From assembly GCA_009741485.1 (NCBI GenBank), contig CM019216.1, forward strand, positions 48,245,201 to 48,309,200: 64,000 nucleotides of DNA, written 5' to 3'. The notes beneath the pieces were generated by a model. It was given only the letters and a program-made list of their open reading frames with translations. It was not told where the DNA came from and did not search any database. This DNA is from Malurus cyaneus samueli (lineage: Eukaryota; Chordata; Aves; Passeriformes; Maluridae). The first letter of the stretch is position 1. Each line of letters begins with the position of its first letter. Below, in pieces: positions 23,146-36,037 of the stretch. The position numbers were made by a program, and so were the translations under genes.

Positions 23146-23165
23146 GTTTTGAAAAAGAAAAATGA

Positions 23166-26100
23166 AGTTGCCTGAATGTTTAACTCTTAAAGCAATTCTA
23201 TGCATGAAGGACAGCTGTCGATCTCCAGGGAGTCTTGCTTAAACCTGTAATACTTTTTATGGTATTTGTATAATCTTAAAAAAAATACCCACACCAAATT
23301 AAACTTCAGAATCTTTGTGACTGTATTACAGTCACTTCAGTCTTTAACTTCTTTAACACTGATAATGAAATCAGAGGTAAAAAGCCGATTTACTGTGATG
23401 AATATTTTAATGTCAAATACATTAAAATCTGCTTTAGAGAAAGCGGTCGTCCATAGCTGTACATTTGAAATATGTAACCCATTAGTTGAAGTAGGTGGTT
23501 CTTTTCTCTGGAAATGAACTGTGTTCACTTTCTTTGGTGAGCTGTCGATATTGATGGAATGTGTTGTCTGATGTATTGGGGATTTTTTAACACTACTTAA
23601 TTATGAAGTTGCACTTGCACATTAATGAATGGGCAGGCAAGGTATCACTGTTACCTACACTTTGTTTTGGTGAGAAAGCTGAAAAACAATTCACTGCTGA
23701 GAAATAGACTGCAAAAATCTTGAGGCCTATGCTTGGTCCCTCTGGTGGAGGACAAACCTTTCAGTTCCCTCCCAGCCCCCTCCAAAACAGACAAGATTTG
23801 CAAACAAATGTCAAGGACATCATACCAGAGGTTCCTTATCTGCAGGAATTCTATCATGCAGTCTGCAGCAATGGAAGCATAGTCAGCAGGCCAAGGAAAT
23901 CGATAGCCCTGGAGCTGAAACTGAAGTTAAAGGCTAACTTCTCACTTTCAGTCTCAAACTGACAAAAGACAGACAGCAGGCTTTGATTATAAGCATGGTA
24001 TTTCCCCAAGAAAATAGGACTAATGTGCTCAACAGAGATACCGATACAGAATTGTAATTTTGAGATGCACCCCTTCAGCTGATTAGGGTGTACTTTTTGA
24101 GGGATCCCATGATTCGCTAAGTAGCACTGTGGGATATGTGAAATACCAAATTAGAATTAGCAGCCATATAAAGCTGTCACGCTTTTTAAAAGTCAGTATG
24201 GCTTTTATGAAGGAGTCTTACCAACCACAAAGCTTATTGGCACATCAGCGAGTTCTGTCATTCCTTGCAATAGCCTCAAATTAAACTTAGACATGGGTTA
24301 AGGAGGATCTCACATGCACAAGGTGGGCGTAGTATGGTCANAAAAAAGGTGATGAAAGAAGGAAAGACTAGTGAAGTTTCCTGCTAAAGGATATTGTAAA
24401 TGCTAAGGGCTGACATGAAAACTGGAGTAGTTACAGCAGAGAAAGTGGCAAGTCACTTAATGTATATAGAACACCATTGGTCTCAGAAAGTCTGCATCAA
24501 AAATGTTTGGAAGCCTGAGCAGTAGTAGATGGTAGTATTTATTTGCAGCATTTTGCGTCCTCCCCCACGTACCTGGTTTTACTTACTGTCAGAGAGGATA
24601 TTGGGCTTCCTGAAGCATTGCTCTGTCCCAGTATTCTTAGATCATTCTCTTTTAATACTTGCATTGAATTTCCCTAGGTAGGGATAATGTAGTGGATCCC
24701 AGTAGTTATCCATTGAGGATGGTAGGGATATGTCCCGTTCCATCCTGCTTTACCATAGAAAACTCTCCTATGGATGAGAGTCTGATAGGTAAGGCAGGAG
24801 TTTGCAAAGCTGTGAAGTGGTCAAATCTGCCCCCTTTGTGGTGTGCTGTTCTCCCCATTAGTTAATTTTTTCCCCTTGATTTGAGCAATGTTCTTGCCTC
24901 AGCCTAGTTTCCAGTTAGCTTGTCATCTTTCTCTTAGATGCTTTCACAGCCATCTCAGCCTTTTCCAGGCTGTTTTCCTTAACACTTCCCCTACTGGAAT
25001 ACTGAAATAATCTGAAGCTAAGCTTTGTTTTTGTGATCCTGTAAGAGTATTGTACACATCCATATCTATGTTCCTTTGCTGGCCCAGGCCCTGCCTCCAT
25101 GACCAGTTTGGACATAAATAAATAATACTACTTGTCTAGAAATACTTCTTTCTAAATGAAATGCCATTTTAGGTGTTCTCCCCATTAGTTAGGGGGAGAA
25201 CTTGCCCACTTTTGTTTGCCCTCTATTTCATCAATCCCATTTTATTTTGTAAATTATGGTTTCTCTTTTATGCTGAAATGTTGGACAGTCTCTCAAAACT
25301 TCAGGTAGATAAGAGAAAAAGTGCAGTAAATAAAAATAAAATTACAACACCAGTAAAGCAAGATGGCCTGCTCCAGGCTTCTCTCCACAGCTCTCCCCAG
25401 GGTTTCTTGATTTTAACTTTTTTATTTTTGAACAATGTCTATTTTAACCTTTAGTTTGACCATATGTTTATTATTTATTAAAAAATACTTTAAGAAATGT
25501 GGCTTCATTTTAATTTCATCTGGCTTTTATGAGGTGATGGACAAGTCAGAGCCAATAACAAGCAGCTTAGTGACAAACCTTTGCCAAATCAAACAAACCT
25601 AAATTCAGTGCAACTTTCCAATAACACCTTCAATGTCTCAGACCTTCGGTGTCTGCTGTTGGCTTTTTCTCAAGTTCCTTTACAGCAAGCATTCTATGTC
25701 ACCACTTCTGTTTTGATGCTATTTTTAACAAACAGATTACTTCAATTTCAGGCAACATTGAGCCTCCATTTAGCTATCATTTATTTATGTATTGTAATCT
25801 TGGCTTAGCTGGTTTATGGCTTTGAACCTCAGAAATGATCATAGAAATGTTATCTCTCCTGTAGCAGTAAAAGGAGATAAGAAGAGAAAGGCTGACTTTT
25901 CCCCTTCCACAAAGGATCATTCAAGGACTAAACATGGCTGTCATCTACTTCATAAAAATCAACCTTTGTGGGGACCCCTTGTCAGCCTGATGGTGGATAA
26001 GTGGAGCAGCTGTCTCTGCTGGATTTATCCATTTACCTGACAGCCTTTCAGATGAGTTCTCTGAAAAAAGTGGCTGAATGTGAGCTGCAGTCATGGCTTG

Positions 26101-26578
26101 CTTTGGGGCAGTCTGTCCTGAGCTGCCATTTTCTCCAGCTGTTTGAGGGGTAAGCTGGGCTGCGTGCATGGGAATTTGAGCAGGTCCCAATGCCCTGGAC
26201 TCGGTGTGTAGGGGGCTGAGTCCCCCTGTGCTGTAGATCCAGCCAAGCCATAGCAGAGCTCTGCACCATCCCAGTCTTGCTACTGGAAAAGGTTATGGGA
26301 CCCGGTCCTGTCAATGTACATAATGGTAATATATTACTAAGTGTGATTTTTTTTTTTTAACTATCATCTTTTCATAGACCAATCAAGATATGTAAAAAAG
26401 TGCAGTTTCTCTACCTACTGTAAATGCAGCCAACAAATATTTCCTAAGTCAAGGCACAGAATTTAGAAAAATACATTTATGTGATTCAGTTTATTATGTG
26501 TATGCATGATCATATTGCTATTGTATGAAAGCTTTTGCTCTCTTAATTTTTAAGTATATATATGTAACATTTATGTTG
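23166..26578. other. Intergenic sequence, no gene seen
   Basis: AT-rich unique sequence with one ambiguous base (n) at 24341. The part from about 25960 to 26310 is GC-richer and open in more than one frame, but shows no recognisable domain or transposon structure. Nothing else can be supported. Confidence 0.6.
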
Positions 26579-26582
26579 TAAT

Positions 26583-26642
<60 letters not shown>
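26579..26642. repeat. (TA)n microsatellite
   Basis: Uninterrupted TA dinucleotides except for one AA step at 26593-26594. The tract ends exactly where a 5'-truncated CR1 begins, so the LINE probably inserted into or beside it. Likely length-polymorphic. Confidence 0.95.
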
Positions 26643-26648
<6 letters not shown>

Positions 26649-27347
26649 GTGAAATTCAACAAAGGTAAATGCAGGGTCCTGCACCTGGGGAGGAATAATC
26701 CCAGGCACCAGTGCAGGCTGGGGACTGACCTGTGGGAAAGCAGCTCTGAGCCAGCAGTGCCCTTGTGGCCAAGAGGGCCAGTGGTGTTGCATTCCCAACA
26801 GATGGAAGGAGGTGATCCTGCTCCTCCACTCAGCCCTCGTGAGGCCACAGCTGGAGTGCTGTGCCCAGTTCTGGGCTCCTCAATGCAGGAGAGACAAGGA
26901 GCTCCTGGAGTGGGTCCAGTGGAGGGCTACAAAGTTTATTAAAGGACTGGAGCATCCCTTGTATAGGAAAAGGCTGAGGGAGATGGGCCTGTTCAGCCTT
27001 GAGAATGGACATCTAAGAATGGACCTCATCAATGTCTGTCAGTGTCTGAAGGGAGGGTGCCAGGAGAATGGAACCAGGCTCTTGGTGGTGCCAAGCAATG
27101 GGATAAGAGACAATGGGCCAAACCAGACTCATGGGAACTTCTACTTGAATGTGAGGAAGAATTTCTTTTCTGTGCCACAACTGGAACAGTTTGCTCAGAG
27201 AAGGTGTGAAGTCTCCCCGCCTGTAGATGTTCAAGAACCATCTGGGACACAATCCAGTGCCATGTACTCCAGGATGACCCTGCTTGAGCAGGGAGCTTGG
27301 ACCAGATGATCCACTGGGGTTTCTTCCAGTCCAACCCATTCTGTGAT
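26643..27347 (+). mobile_element. CR1 LINE, 5'-truncated copy with reverse-transcriptase C-terminus and 3'UTR
   Basis: The first codons read KFNKGKCRVLHLGRNNPRHQ, the conserved C-terminal motif of the CR1 reverse-transcriptase ORF. Next come the canonical blocks for GVRPQLECC-type text (CTGGAGTGCTGTGCCCAGTTCTG region), GGCTGAGGGAGATGGGCCTG and GACCCTGCTTGAGCAGGG. The copy ends in CCAACCCATTCTGTGAT, the CR1 3' terminus. An internal deletion after residue 30 of the first frame and several frameshifts make it inactive. The 165- and 118-codon frames here are remnants or shadows of this element. Confidence 0.95.
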
Positions 27348-30300
27348 ATCTTCACATCTATGGGTGGATAAGAACAGCAAACCAATAGGTGTATTCATTC
27401 CTTGCTGGTTTGTCATGCTGCAGAACAAAATAACTGCAGTGAAATAATTTAACTGCTGCCTTTTTTATTGTCCATGCACACCTCTAGGGCTTTTTTATTA
27501 TGACTCTTGCACTAATTTGCTTATCTTAATGGCATTCTTTGGCACTGAATTATCTACGTTCCAATGTGCAAATGTATTCCTTTGCTTCAGTAATTGCCTT
27601 TTTATATAATGATTGTCTACCAACTTTAAGGTAAGAACAAGGACCTGGAAGATGGCTGTTGATTTGAATTTGTGTACATTAAAATGGGAAATTAAAAAAA
27701 AAGGTTGCTGAGTTATAAAGATAAAGATAAAAGCAAAATAGGATTACCAGATAAAAGAAAACTGCTGTCATGAAGGCACGTCTGATAAGAATTGCACGTT
27801 GTTTAGGTTAAAGACTGACTACATCAGACTGATGTACTCAAAAACTTTTACACAACTCAGTGATTAAAAGCAGAGTCCTGTCATTGTTTCAGCTGGTTCC
27901 TGAGCTTGTTAGGCATACCATATTTAAATTTGTTTGTTCCATGAACAGAAAAACTAAAAGGCCATGTAGTTCACTGAAGTCTGTCTGCTTACCTAGATAG
28001 CTACTAAAACCAGTAAGGCAAGAGGTCACTTTCAAAGCCTTTTTTCTGTATATAGTTGTGTTATTATGTATATTCCATATAAATGTATTATTATTATATA
28101 TTCTGTATGTAGTTTGATATAACTAAGTGCAAAAAAAGCTTTCTTATTCAGTCTGGTTATACTGGCGAATATATGAAGCCTTAGGAGACAAAGCACTTTA
28201 TTTTGCTAATTCTCTCACATTCATACCTGCTTATTTTATTGACAGCCCACCATGCCAGAAAAGGGACATGATCGAGTGGGTTAAGAGATGTGGCATTACA
28301 TTACATGTATTGTGTGTTAGTGGTTTACATGTTTCAGTAATACTGTAGGACATGCTCTTCTGTGACCAGGCATTCAATGAATTTGTGCAGGAATTAACAA
28401 AAGTTAAAATTAATTTGGAGAAGAACAACACATCAAACATATTCATTATTATAAATCAAATTAAGGCATTTTTATGATATATAGTTCATGTAATGAAAAG
28501 GAAAAAGTGCAGCAACTTTACTGAATAAGAATGTTATGCTCTTTTCTCCAGAACAGAGACTACATTAAATTGGACTGCACATAATCACAAGACGGCTGTT
28601 CAGAAAGGTGTTGCAGTGGGAGAGGGTCACTACTGAACAACCCCAGTGGATTTGGTGGGTGTGAGGTATTTTTGAAAAGATGCCATCTACTTGGGAGCCT
28701 GGCATCAGCCTTATGTATTTGAAGAATGCTGCCCAAACTCCTATATTGAAGGGCAAGGAACTGTTTGAAAAGTGAGTGGTGAAAGCATACATTTTTGAAA
28801 AATTTTGGAAAAATAATGGGCTATAATTGCATTTTCAAAATAGATTTCAGCCTGATACATACTCTCCATTTTATTGTGCATGAGTTCAAAGGTGGTTGAA
28901 GTTAGCATTACCTCCCTCTGGTATGAAACTGCACAAGAAAGATATGTTCACCCACCACATGATTGTGCTGATGCATCAGAAACTTTTATCCGAGCCAACA
29001 CACCATATCTCACACGGTCCTCAGTAACTCACTGCCTCCGCAGAGAGGCTCTGGGTCTGCAGATTTACCCTAATCCAGCACAAACAAGAGATTTTGCCTC
29101 CCTCCTTTTGATTGACTTCTGAACGTGTGTCTAAGCCAGAGATCCACAGTGTCACCTCCATGCTGTGTCTTGAGAAGCCTCAGACATCCATCCATCCATC
29201 CATGTGCATTGATACAAACAAAAGCTGCTCCACGTGTGAGGCACGAGATGAGCCTCAAACAAATGTGTCTGTTTGTCTGAGTAGTTTGGAATGTAAACCA
29301 GCCCCATTCCAACTCACCCTGAATAATCAGGATCATTTTAGAGGAACTCGTAGGAGCCAGGAAATGTTTTTAGATAGGAGGTGTGTAATACCAACTAGGA
29401 ATAAACAAGCATAAGAGTCAAGGCCCAACATTTTTTAAAGGTGAGAAAGAAAATTACATAGCATTCCATTATTTATTCTAAAAATTTTCTTGGTAAATAG
29501 TATATTTTAGACTGGTATGTTCAGATGTTATGTCTAAAATTATATTTTTAGGTGACTGATACTACTCATAAACAGCAATCTTTGTGTGTCATGCTTTGTC
29601 AATCTAACCAGATAGAACTAATTTAGTTGAAATGTTACTGTAGGTAGTGCAGAGGCTGAGGCCAATGTTAACATACTGATAATTCAAAGTTTTAGCATGT
29701 CTGGACATACTGCTTTCAGCAAGAAGGTGACAGCAGTTTGATGTTGACTTTGTGGAATGCTATCAGACACCAAGCATGCAAATTTCTACCTGAATGCATT
29801 TTTAATATGGACTTTTATTTCATTTTTTAAGATTATTACTAGATTGGCCTGAGAGACGGTAAGGCAGATGGCTGACTGCTTGCATGGAAACATTCAGTTA
29901 ATGAGGTGAATGAAACCTTCACCATAAAAACTAAATATTTTCTTCTAGGCATTGTGATCTCAAGCTGATAACTTCCATTTGGCACTAAAGCAAAAGAACT
30001 GTGGTTTAAGTATTCATCAGAATAAAAAAGAGGGTGTGTTAATCAGACCGAGATTTTAGATGATAAATATTTTTTGTTTCACAAATGCATTTTTTCATTA
30101 TCTCTCTCTCCCACACCCACAATTTAACAGACCACTTACATTTTAGTAAGCTCATCTCTCCACTGGTCATAAATATCCTCTGTTTTGCTACCAAAGATCA
30201 ACATATTTGCTTCCAACTTTCGGTCATTCACATGTCATTTTTTAACAGATTTTCAGTCCCTTTCTACCTTTCAGTTGGAAGAATCAAATATTTCACACCC

Positions 30301-30844
30301 TACTATGGAAATTAGGACAGAGGACAGAGAGCACACTGTGGGAACAGCCACCCTGAGGCAGATTTCTGATCCTCCAGACGCTGTAGTGTTCACCTGGTAG
30401 TTCACAACAGCATTCTTGAATCAATCCCTGGTCCTTGGGAGCTTGTGACAGCAGCTGTGCTGGATCAGAGTTTGGTAACCCACAAGTTGAGTGGTGTCAG
30501 AACTTCTTAAGAACTCTTGGAGACTCTGCAGGATCTACTGGGAAAAAGTGGTATTTTTCTGTTTTGTTGGACTTACAGGTGTTTTTAAATTACATTTCCC
30601 AATAACTTTTGAACAAATGCCAGTTTTCATAAATCCCAATATACCACAGCAAGGGAGGTGCAAAGTTAGCACACATTACCTGAATCAGTATTGTTTTGAA
30701 TTTGGAATTAACATTAGGATCCAATATGCACTGTATAGGAAGAGACAGTGAAGTGTCATCCCCTGCCCGCTGTCTCCACGTTGTGAGCCTGGTGTGTCCC
30801 TGCTGCATCTGTCATTATGTGAAATTCTCCCTGTTCTCCCTCAC
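27348..30844. other. Intergenic sequence, no gene seen
   Basis: AT-rich sequence with a short (TCCA)n run near 29185-29202. Open frames of 70-100 codons on both strands lack domains and have no splice support. I see no transposon that I can name. Confidence 0.6.
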
Positions 30845-31180
30845 CCTACATGTCTCTTCCAAGCTAAAGAATCTCTGAGCTGCTCACACAGCAGAAACTC
30901 TTCCAATACTCTGGCTGTTCTTATTGCTGTTCTCTGGTCTTTTTCCAGTTCTAATATCAGGTTTTTTTTTTAGTTAGGTGGTATAGCACAGAACATAGAT
31001 AAGACACACACATGGTCCTGAATATCTGGGAAAACATGGAATTTTATAATGACTTAATAATTTTTCCTGTGTGATTAGCTTTTTTGACTGCTACTGAGCA
31101 AGGAAGTGAAAGTTCCTTGAAAGTCCCATTTGAATACCAAGGTCTTTTTCCTGAATCCTAGTTAGCCTGTACTGAATTGA
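30845..31180 (-). mobile_element. Ancient CR1-type LINE fragment
   Basis: Read on the plus strand, CTTCCAAGCTAAAGAATCTC, GTTCTCTGGTCTTTTTCCAG and TTAGCTTTTTTGACTGCTAC occur in the order and spacing of the reverse complement of old amniote CR1 elements (the part coding for the end of the reverse transcriptase). Divergence is high and no frame is intact. The identification rests on recalled consensus text. Confidence 0.65.
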
Positions 31181-33800
31181 GATCTGGGAAGGTTGCTAGA
31201 CAGGGTGAAAAGATTAGAAGCTAGAAGACTGTTTGAATTTCTTCCTGATTAACTTCTTTCTTATTTGTGGAAAATGAAATTAGTTCTAACACAATTTTTT
31301 TATGTTGTTTGTTACTCCATGTTCCCTCAAATATAGATTTTTTTTTTTATTTTATAAACCTATATATAGATATGTCGTGTCTCCTCAATACTATAATCTG
31401 AAGAATGGCTCTAATTATAGCAGTTAGTCTTTCTATTTTAGTCTACCATCTCCAGCAGTGAAGAGCCCTCTTGATTATTGCTTCCAAAAGAGTTGCAAGA
31501 AACTATGCACCAGGCAGAAGCTAAATATTCTGGCAAGAGAAAAGAATCTTCCTTCTAAATACTCACAAGTAAAATGCTGATATATGCCCAGCTGGGGAAG
31601 GGCTTGGGTGCTTCCCAGGCCTTTTTCACAGTTTTGGTATGCTTCTCTATTCAACCAGTTTTCAAACCCTGCTTGTTAAATGACTCAAAATGTTCCACTT
31701 TCACCCATCCACCGATTGCATATGCACCTTGAGCACAAAAGGGCAGAGTTTTTTCCAGAAAGAAAATTCCTTGCTTGTCATTTTCTCCACCCACACTAGG
31801 AAGTTAACTCATCAGAAAAACATTCAGCCTGCTTATTGACATTGTGGACATACATGTATTGCCAAACTTTTAGACTGAGTGATTTGTTTCACTTCGGTGG
31901 CTATGTAAAACAGTAAAATAATGAAATATTGTATTTCTTTTATGCAGATTATTTTTCTCTCTAGCTTATATATATACACACACATGCATTATTTAAAGTT
32001 ACAGTATTAGTTATATTAAAGTATATGTTTCTGTGTACATTTTATATACATGTGTGTATAATTTGAATGCTGCTAAGTATGGGCAATTTTTTAATCATGT
32101 TCATCTGATTGCAGTAGGCTCATACATTAATTCTCACACATATTTAAGCAGCAGCAGTGGCAACAATGTTGTATTGAACTGTGCAAGTGTGGTGAGGCAA
32201 TGTATGCTAATAAATCCTTCCCACCATAGGTGACCTAAGATTAGGACAGCTCTGTTTATTAGCTGGGAATGCAGCTTTTAAAATTTACGTGTCAGGACAT
32301 GTCAGAAGTGCTGGGCTGAAACCAGGAGCCTGTCCCAGCCAAATAGGTTGGTGCTAAAAGGGAGAATTGGATATAAAAGCAGTAACAGTTGAGATTTGCC
32401 ACAGAACAGACAGAAATATTCTTTCAGTAGAATAATGTAAATTGAACCTTTAATTACTACCTGCTCTTTTCAGTGCAACAGATGAAAAACTGGAACTGGG
32501 CAGCTGGAAGCAAGAACTGTTTTCCAGGAAAAGCCTGCCTTGAAAAGTGCTTTGTGAGCATGTTGGAGTTGGGGAGGAAGCCATGTGATTTCACAGTTTG
32601 ATTCCGTTGGGCTCTGACAGGCTTGTGTATTCAAACTCTTGGATTGGAGCAGTGGCTGAGGACAGGTGCTGTTTAATATGATTTGGTTAGGGTTTTGTGA
32701 ATCAGTTTAAAAATACAAAAGTAGTATTATGTCATGCATAAAACTAATGAGATTATTATACAAACATGTTTTGCAAATACTTTAAAAATTGTATAAGATA
32801 CTGGCATTTCTGAACGTAGTTTCTGACACCAACATCCCACTTTGATCAGAAGCTAACCAGGAGATCAGAAATTAATCAGGAGTGAAGATGATTGCAGAGA
32901 CATGGCTGAGACACTTCTACCATAGCACAGATGTCAGAAATTGTAGCTAAATCCCTTTCCCCAGTTGCAGTGAGTCACACAGCATCTTTCACAGGAGTGG
33001 TAGTTAATTGCCCAAATGCACGGAATGGTGCACACTCGACACCTCAGCTGCACCTCAGTGTAATTCTCTTGCAGCTAAATGGCTTCCTAACAAATTCAAG
33101 GTGTCCTTGAGACAGGTGCCTTCTGCAGTTTCCTTCCTTACATTTTTTCCTTCATCATTTAGAATAACTTTCAGTTTCCCTTTGCAAATTCACCTTGATG
33201 CAAAATTTTCTCCCTCTTCCATATTCTCAGAAGGTACCCAAAGACTCTGTAAAGTCCCTGTGGGTTGTAAAGGAGACCTGCACAGAATGCTCCCTTCAAA
33301 CTCATCAAAGCCCTTAGGGAAATGAGTGTTCAAGAGGAGTTTGTAAATGTACAGCATGTCGTTCATGTCCACACTAGAGCAGAGCAAGCCAGTGGAGATC
33401 TTACATCTGTGCCCTAAAAATTCTATTTGCAAGAGGTTAGGAGTAGCAGCACCTGGACAGTCTCCTTCCTGTAAATTGTCCAAAGTCAACCACACTATAC
33501 TGAAATGTCAATTTGTGTGTAAATTCTGCCTCCAGCCTGCTTTACACAAGGACATAGCATTGCCTTCTCTCACCCCGCTGTCTTTCACCTAAGCCATAGG
33601 GAACAAGTGCAGATCCCCACCCATATCCTGTCTCATTATTGTTCCTCTTCTGATGCTGAATTGCTGCTAAGCCCTAACATAGCTCTCTGTCCCAAATTCC
33701 AAATCAATCCAACCCAAATTTTCTGTGCTAACCAAATCTAAGAGCCCCCTGAACAATCTTGCACTTAGTCTTGCCAAACTCTGCTGATGGTGATGCTAAG
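31181..33800. other. Intergenic sequence, no gene seen
   Basis: AT-rich sequence with a short TA/CA tract near 31966-31985. Around 33000-33600 the sequence is more balanced in composition and has 80-105 codon frames on both strands, but none has a recognisable motif. Confidence 0.6.
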
Positions 33801-33810
33801 CCAAGGGCAG

Positions 33811-33883
33811 TGAGTCAGTCACATTTCACTGCTGAGTCAACCTGCTCAGCTCAGCTAATTTTATCCTGGGCTCATATATAAAT
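33811..33883 (+). promoter_or_regulatory. Orphan promoter-like cluster: two AP-1/Maf sites and a TATA box
   Basis: TGAGTCA at 33811-33817 is a perfect AP-1 site. TGCTGAGTCA at 33830-33839 is a Maf/NF-E2-type half-palindrome plus AP-1 core, 19 bases further on. A TATATAAAT box follows at 33875-33883. This is the order expected of a small inducible promoter, but no known gene starts here. The nearest downstream ATG (33951) opens only 22 codons. It could serve as an enhancer for the flanking genes or start a non-coding RNA. Confidence 0.35.
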
Positions 33884-35174
33884 GGGAGTGTTGCAAATGG
33901 CAAGGACACGATACTGATTTGGGAAAGGAGTTGACTGTGCAGTAGACACAATGTCAGAGATGTGTATGGAGAAAAGGAGTGCGCTGGAGATCTGTACATG
34001 CCTAGTTGTCCTCACCTAGAGGGGGTTAACACCAGGTGGCTCAGCATCAGAAGGGGAGGCCAGAGGAATCACTGGGAGATTGGGATGATATTTAAGACAC
34101 ACACACACTCATATATATTTAAAAGATATGCACAAGATGCACACATTTAAAACAGTTTTCAGTGCTGAAGTTACAGGAAGTGAATGGTAATGCCTAACCT
34201 TCAAATATCTCTATCCCTAATATTGATATCAAACACTAAATGTACATTTCTCATGAAACTTAAATACAAGTCAAGCTTCAACTTACGCTGTTTTTCAAAA
34301 GATGACCTGATTTTAAAGTGTTTTTGGCTTTGTTTGTGTAAAACATTTGGCACCATCAAGTGGTAAAACGGTGGACTGCTCCTTCACAGTAGTCTCAGTA
34401 ATAAAAAAGGGAACAATGATGTAGTTGTGTCTTAGAAAATAACTTAAAGAAACTTAGAATATATTTTACCAAGATTGTTTGAAAATGTTTTTGAGGTTTT
34501 CTCAGGAAAAATACTGGAATAAATCTTCTTGTTTCCAGCAAATCTAACTTGGATCAGTCACTGTTTCAGCTTGAATATATCATGGCAATCAGTATTTTTC
34601 ACACTAAAGAACTGAAGTTGAGTCTATTTACATATGATCAACATAGAAACAATGTTCACTTTAGGATAAAAGCTAGTATGAAGTTTTCTATCATTCTCCT
34701 TGGTTATGTCTCAAAATAATAGTTCTGTGAAATGGAAGCAGAAGTTGTAATCTGCATTGTTTTGAGGCTCGCTTAAATTTTCCTTGCTGGACATTGAGTA
34801 GGTTTGAATGGGGCCAACCAGTGGTGAAGGCAGTCTGCAAAAGAGACAACTGTGGACAGATAAAATGAGAAAAAACTAAATACAGAATTCAAAAGAGTGC
34901 AATTAATTTGGTCCTAATATAATAACAGAAACAAAGTTCTTTGCTAGGCCACACCCAATTCTGAAATCTGAAAAGGTTTTAAATTATGCAGTAATCATGC
35001 ATAATTTCAATTAGTACCAGCTTTGGTACAGGTAACACTTAATACATGCATAACTTGTATTAAAGAAATAATAGACCTGCCTGTGGGGTAAAATGATCTA
35101 TAATTATCCTGGTTGATTGTTACACAAATGTTTTTAATTTTGCCACTGTGTGCTTACCAAATAAGGATTAAAAA

Positions 35175-35275
35175 AAGACCTCTTCTAAAAACCCCAAAAT
35201 CAAACCAAACCAACCAACCAAAAAAACAAAAAAAAAACAAAACAATCCAATGAACCCATGAACCAATCAAAAAGC
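35175..35275. repeat. A/C-rich low-complexity tract
   Basis: Runs of CAAA, CCAA and poly-A such as CAAACCAAACCAACCAACC. It is simple-sequence DNA without coding potential. Confidence 0.8.
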
Positions 35276-35982
35276 CAAACCTGCTGCTGTTAAAATAACC
35301 TTTTCCATTACTTAAAAATTCATTTTAATGAGAAGCAAACTCTAGTGATGAGATCATTCCACTGAAGAGAAAGAAGACAGGCAGATGAGCTGATCTCTGA
35401 GAGGAAAAGCAGGTAGTTTGTGCTGGGTGGCAAACCAACCTGAATAGGAGTGAACAGAAAATTCTTGTGTTACAGTCAAAGGTATTTTTTCTGATACCTG
35501 TGAATAATACAAAGCACTTGGATTGAATTCTCATGTTTATATGAGGAGAAATATCTGATGCAGAAAATACTTCTCCATTTTGCTATGGATATAAAAGATG
35601 GAATTCAGCTTATCAAAAAAGGAAATTATAAATGTTAAATTAATTTATTTTAATCTATTCTTCAGACACATGAGCTCAATATTTTAGTAACAGGTGAAGA
35701 CTTTATTCTCTACTGTTCATTTGAAATTAGTGTTAACTGAGCCTGGGATTCTCAAAATGAGAAGGGGAGAGCATTTGCAGACTGCAGCAGGCTCCTTGAA
35801 AATCAGGATACTCAGCCTCTTCCTGCATCCATAGCTTGTAACATTATGCTTTTCATACATGTCTTGAACTTCCAAGAAGGGGCAGGGAAATTTGAAGGGC
35901 CTTTTGTGAGATCTTGACCAAATTTTAGGAAGTTATACGCAGAAAAAAAAAATCTTCCCAAAAAGTCTTTCAAATTGTCATT

Positions 35983-36037
35983 TGTTTTTTGGTTTGTTTT
36001 TTTTTTTTTGTTTGCTTGTTTGTTTTTTTTTTTTTAA
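35983..36037. repeat. T/G-rich low-complexity tract
   Basis: Long T runs broken by single G and GC steps (TTTGTTTGCTTGTTTG...). It is probably a degraded poly-T or retroposon tail. Confidence 0.75.

Larger units (their letters stand above)
13888..23160 (+). other. RNF217: Probable long RNF217 3' untranslated region
   Basis: For about 9.3 kb after the stop codon the sequence is AT-rich, has no recognisable transposon and contains no spliced-gene signature. AATAAA signals lie at 16348, 16632, 18664, 18710, 19887, 22002 and 23140. The last is the best candidate for the distal cleavage site. RNF217 is known to have a long 3'UTR in mammals, as far as I recall. The extent is inferred. A GC-richer patch at about 17160-17330 breaks the otherwise even composition. 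Confidence 0.45.

Noticed and set aside
26543..26848. Minus-strand frames with alternating Ile-Tyr runs
   Set aside because: Translation of the (TA)n microsatellite, not a protein.
26812..27385. Open frames of 165, 118 and 108 codons on both strands
   Set aside because: They lie within the CR1 copy. The plus-strand frames are decayed LINE sequence and the minus-strand ones are shadows.
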